This document shows positions 63,809 to 64,000 of a stretch of DNA of 64,000 nt, piece after piece. The DNA lies in contig JAQMWT010000574.1 of NCBI GenBank assembly GCA_029834535.1, forward strand, positions 62,001 to 126,000, read 5' to 3'. Positions within the stretch are counted from its first letter, which is position 1, and each line of letters opens with the position of its first letter. The notes below the pieces were generated by a model. That model made no database searches and was not told the origin of the DNA. It worked only from the letters and a program-made list of their open reading frames with translations. The translations under genes and the position numbers were made by a program. The stretch is from Chrysophaeum taylorii. Lineage: Eukaryota; Sar; Pelagophyceae; Pelagomonadales; Pelagomonadaceae.

Positions 63809-64000
63809 AAGTCGCGACCGTGCTGGCGTTGAATGGGGCGTACGTCGCCTCGGCTTTCGTTGCGTGTCGCATCCACTTTGCGCGCCGTCCACGATCGGAT
63901 GAACCAGGGTGCCCGTCGTGGCCGCCGGGCTCCAAGGTGCCATTTGGAGTGTCCGACAAGGCGCTCAACATGGACCACCATTACTTAAGCTTCGCTTCAC
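63809..64000 (+). CDS. Possible exon running off the right edge
   Basis: From 63809 one plus frame is open to the edge and reads VATVLALNGAYVASAFVACR, a likely membrane helix, followed by FGVSDKALNMDHHYLSFAS. It follows an in-frame TAA at 63806-63808 (TGGTACTAAG); an acceptor-like ACTAAG sits at the boundary, so it may be an internal exon. No family was recognised. Confidence 0.3.

Noticed and set aside
1-64000. tRNA, rRNA or snRNA genes
   Set aside because: No cloverleaf with A and B boxes or other RNA signature was found by eye; a covariance-model scan would be needed to be sure.

Overview
The window is nuclear DNA of a GC-rich, gene-dense eukaryote, most likely a photosynthetic stramenopile (pelagophyte-like; inferred). 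Three signs support this. There is a bZIP-PAS transcription factor of the type described in stramenopiles. A small protein (44923-45252) starts with a signal peptide followed by an ASAF-type motif, the hallmark of import into red-derived plastids. Genes are compact and have tiny introns: the 27 I could place by reading frame and homology are mostly 35-70 nt, several exactly 40 nt, and often begin GTNCG rather than GTRAG. Neighbouring genes are frequently divergent with very short shared promoters (about 70-160 bp). Strong GC3 bias makes many antisense frames look open; those were discarded.

Layout. 1-7546: start of a giant IQ/WW/TPR-type protein on the minus strand, running off the left edge as one uninterrupted frame. 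7698-11354: bZIP-PAS factor whose PAS domain lacks the LOV photoactive cysteine. 12351-12744: small two-exon protein. 13535-17318: secretory protein joining an OS-9-type MRH lectin, an EDEM (GH47) mannosidase and a PA domain. 17845-20379: protein with two EF-hand/TPPP-like modules. 20668-21322: DUF938 methyltransferase. 21626-22593: fibrillarin, divergent from an INPP4-type phosphoinositide phosphatase (22623-26072). 26947-28793: aconitase-X-type dehydratase. 29298-33137: two tandem glycosyltransferase-like genes. 33371-34952: acyltransferase-3 membrane protein, divergent from an alpha/beta hydrolase (35085-36164). 36567-37737: SGNH hydrolase. 37969-39183: aberrant DHHC protein, divergent from a potato-inhibitor-I protease inhibitor (39270-39737). 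39963-42293: octameric helical-hairpin repeat protein. 42670-44712: decayed LINE fragments. 44923-45252: plastid-targeted small basic protein, divergent from a PWWP-RAMA-JAMM protein (45413-49831). 50361-51969: unknown protein, divergent from an SRPK-like kinase (52038-53389). 53754-55059: DNAJC21/Jjj1. 55155-55631: 5'-truncated membrane protein. 56856-58931: membrane-anchored beta-helix protein.

The last 4 kb (59787-63611) is a mobile-element structure. Outer inverted repeats of about 85-117 bp enclose two inverted arms of about 0.9-1.0 kb. Each arm carries a decayed Helitron-type (Pif1-like) helicase C-terminus and a cluster of a short repeated motif. A 1.0-kb spacer separates the arms, and an orphan coding fragment lies beside the right arm. 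A terminal sequence of the same family also sits at the breakpoint of the truncated gene at 55.1 kb.

The most unusual gene is the MRH-GH47-PA fusion. It would put two successive steps of ER-associated degradation, mannose trimming and reading of the trimmed glycan, on one polypeptide. Next are the PWWP-RAMA-JAMM protein and the palindromic element. Exon boundaries are my own inferences from frame, splice sites and family alignment.
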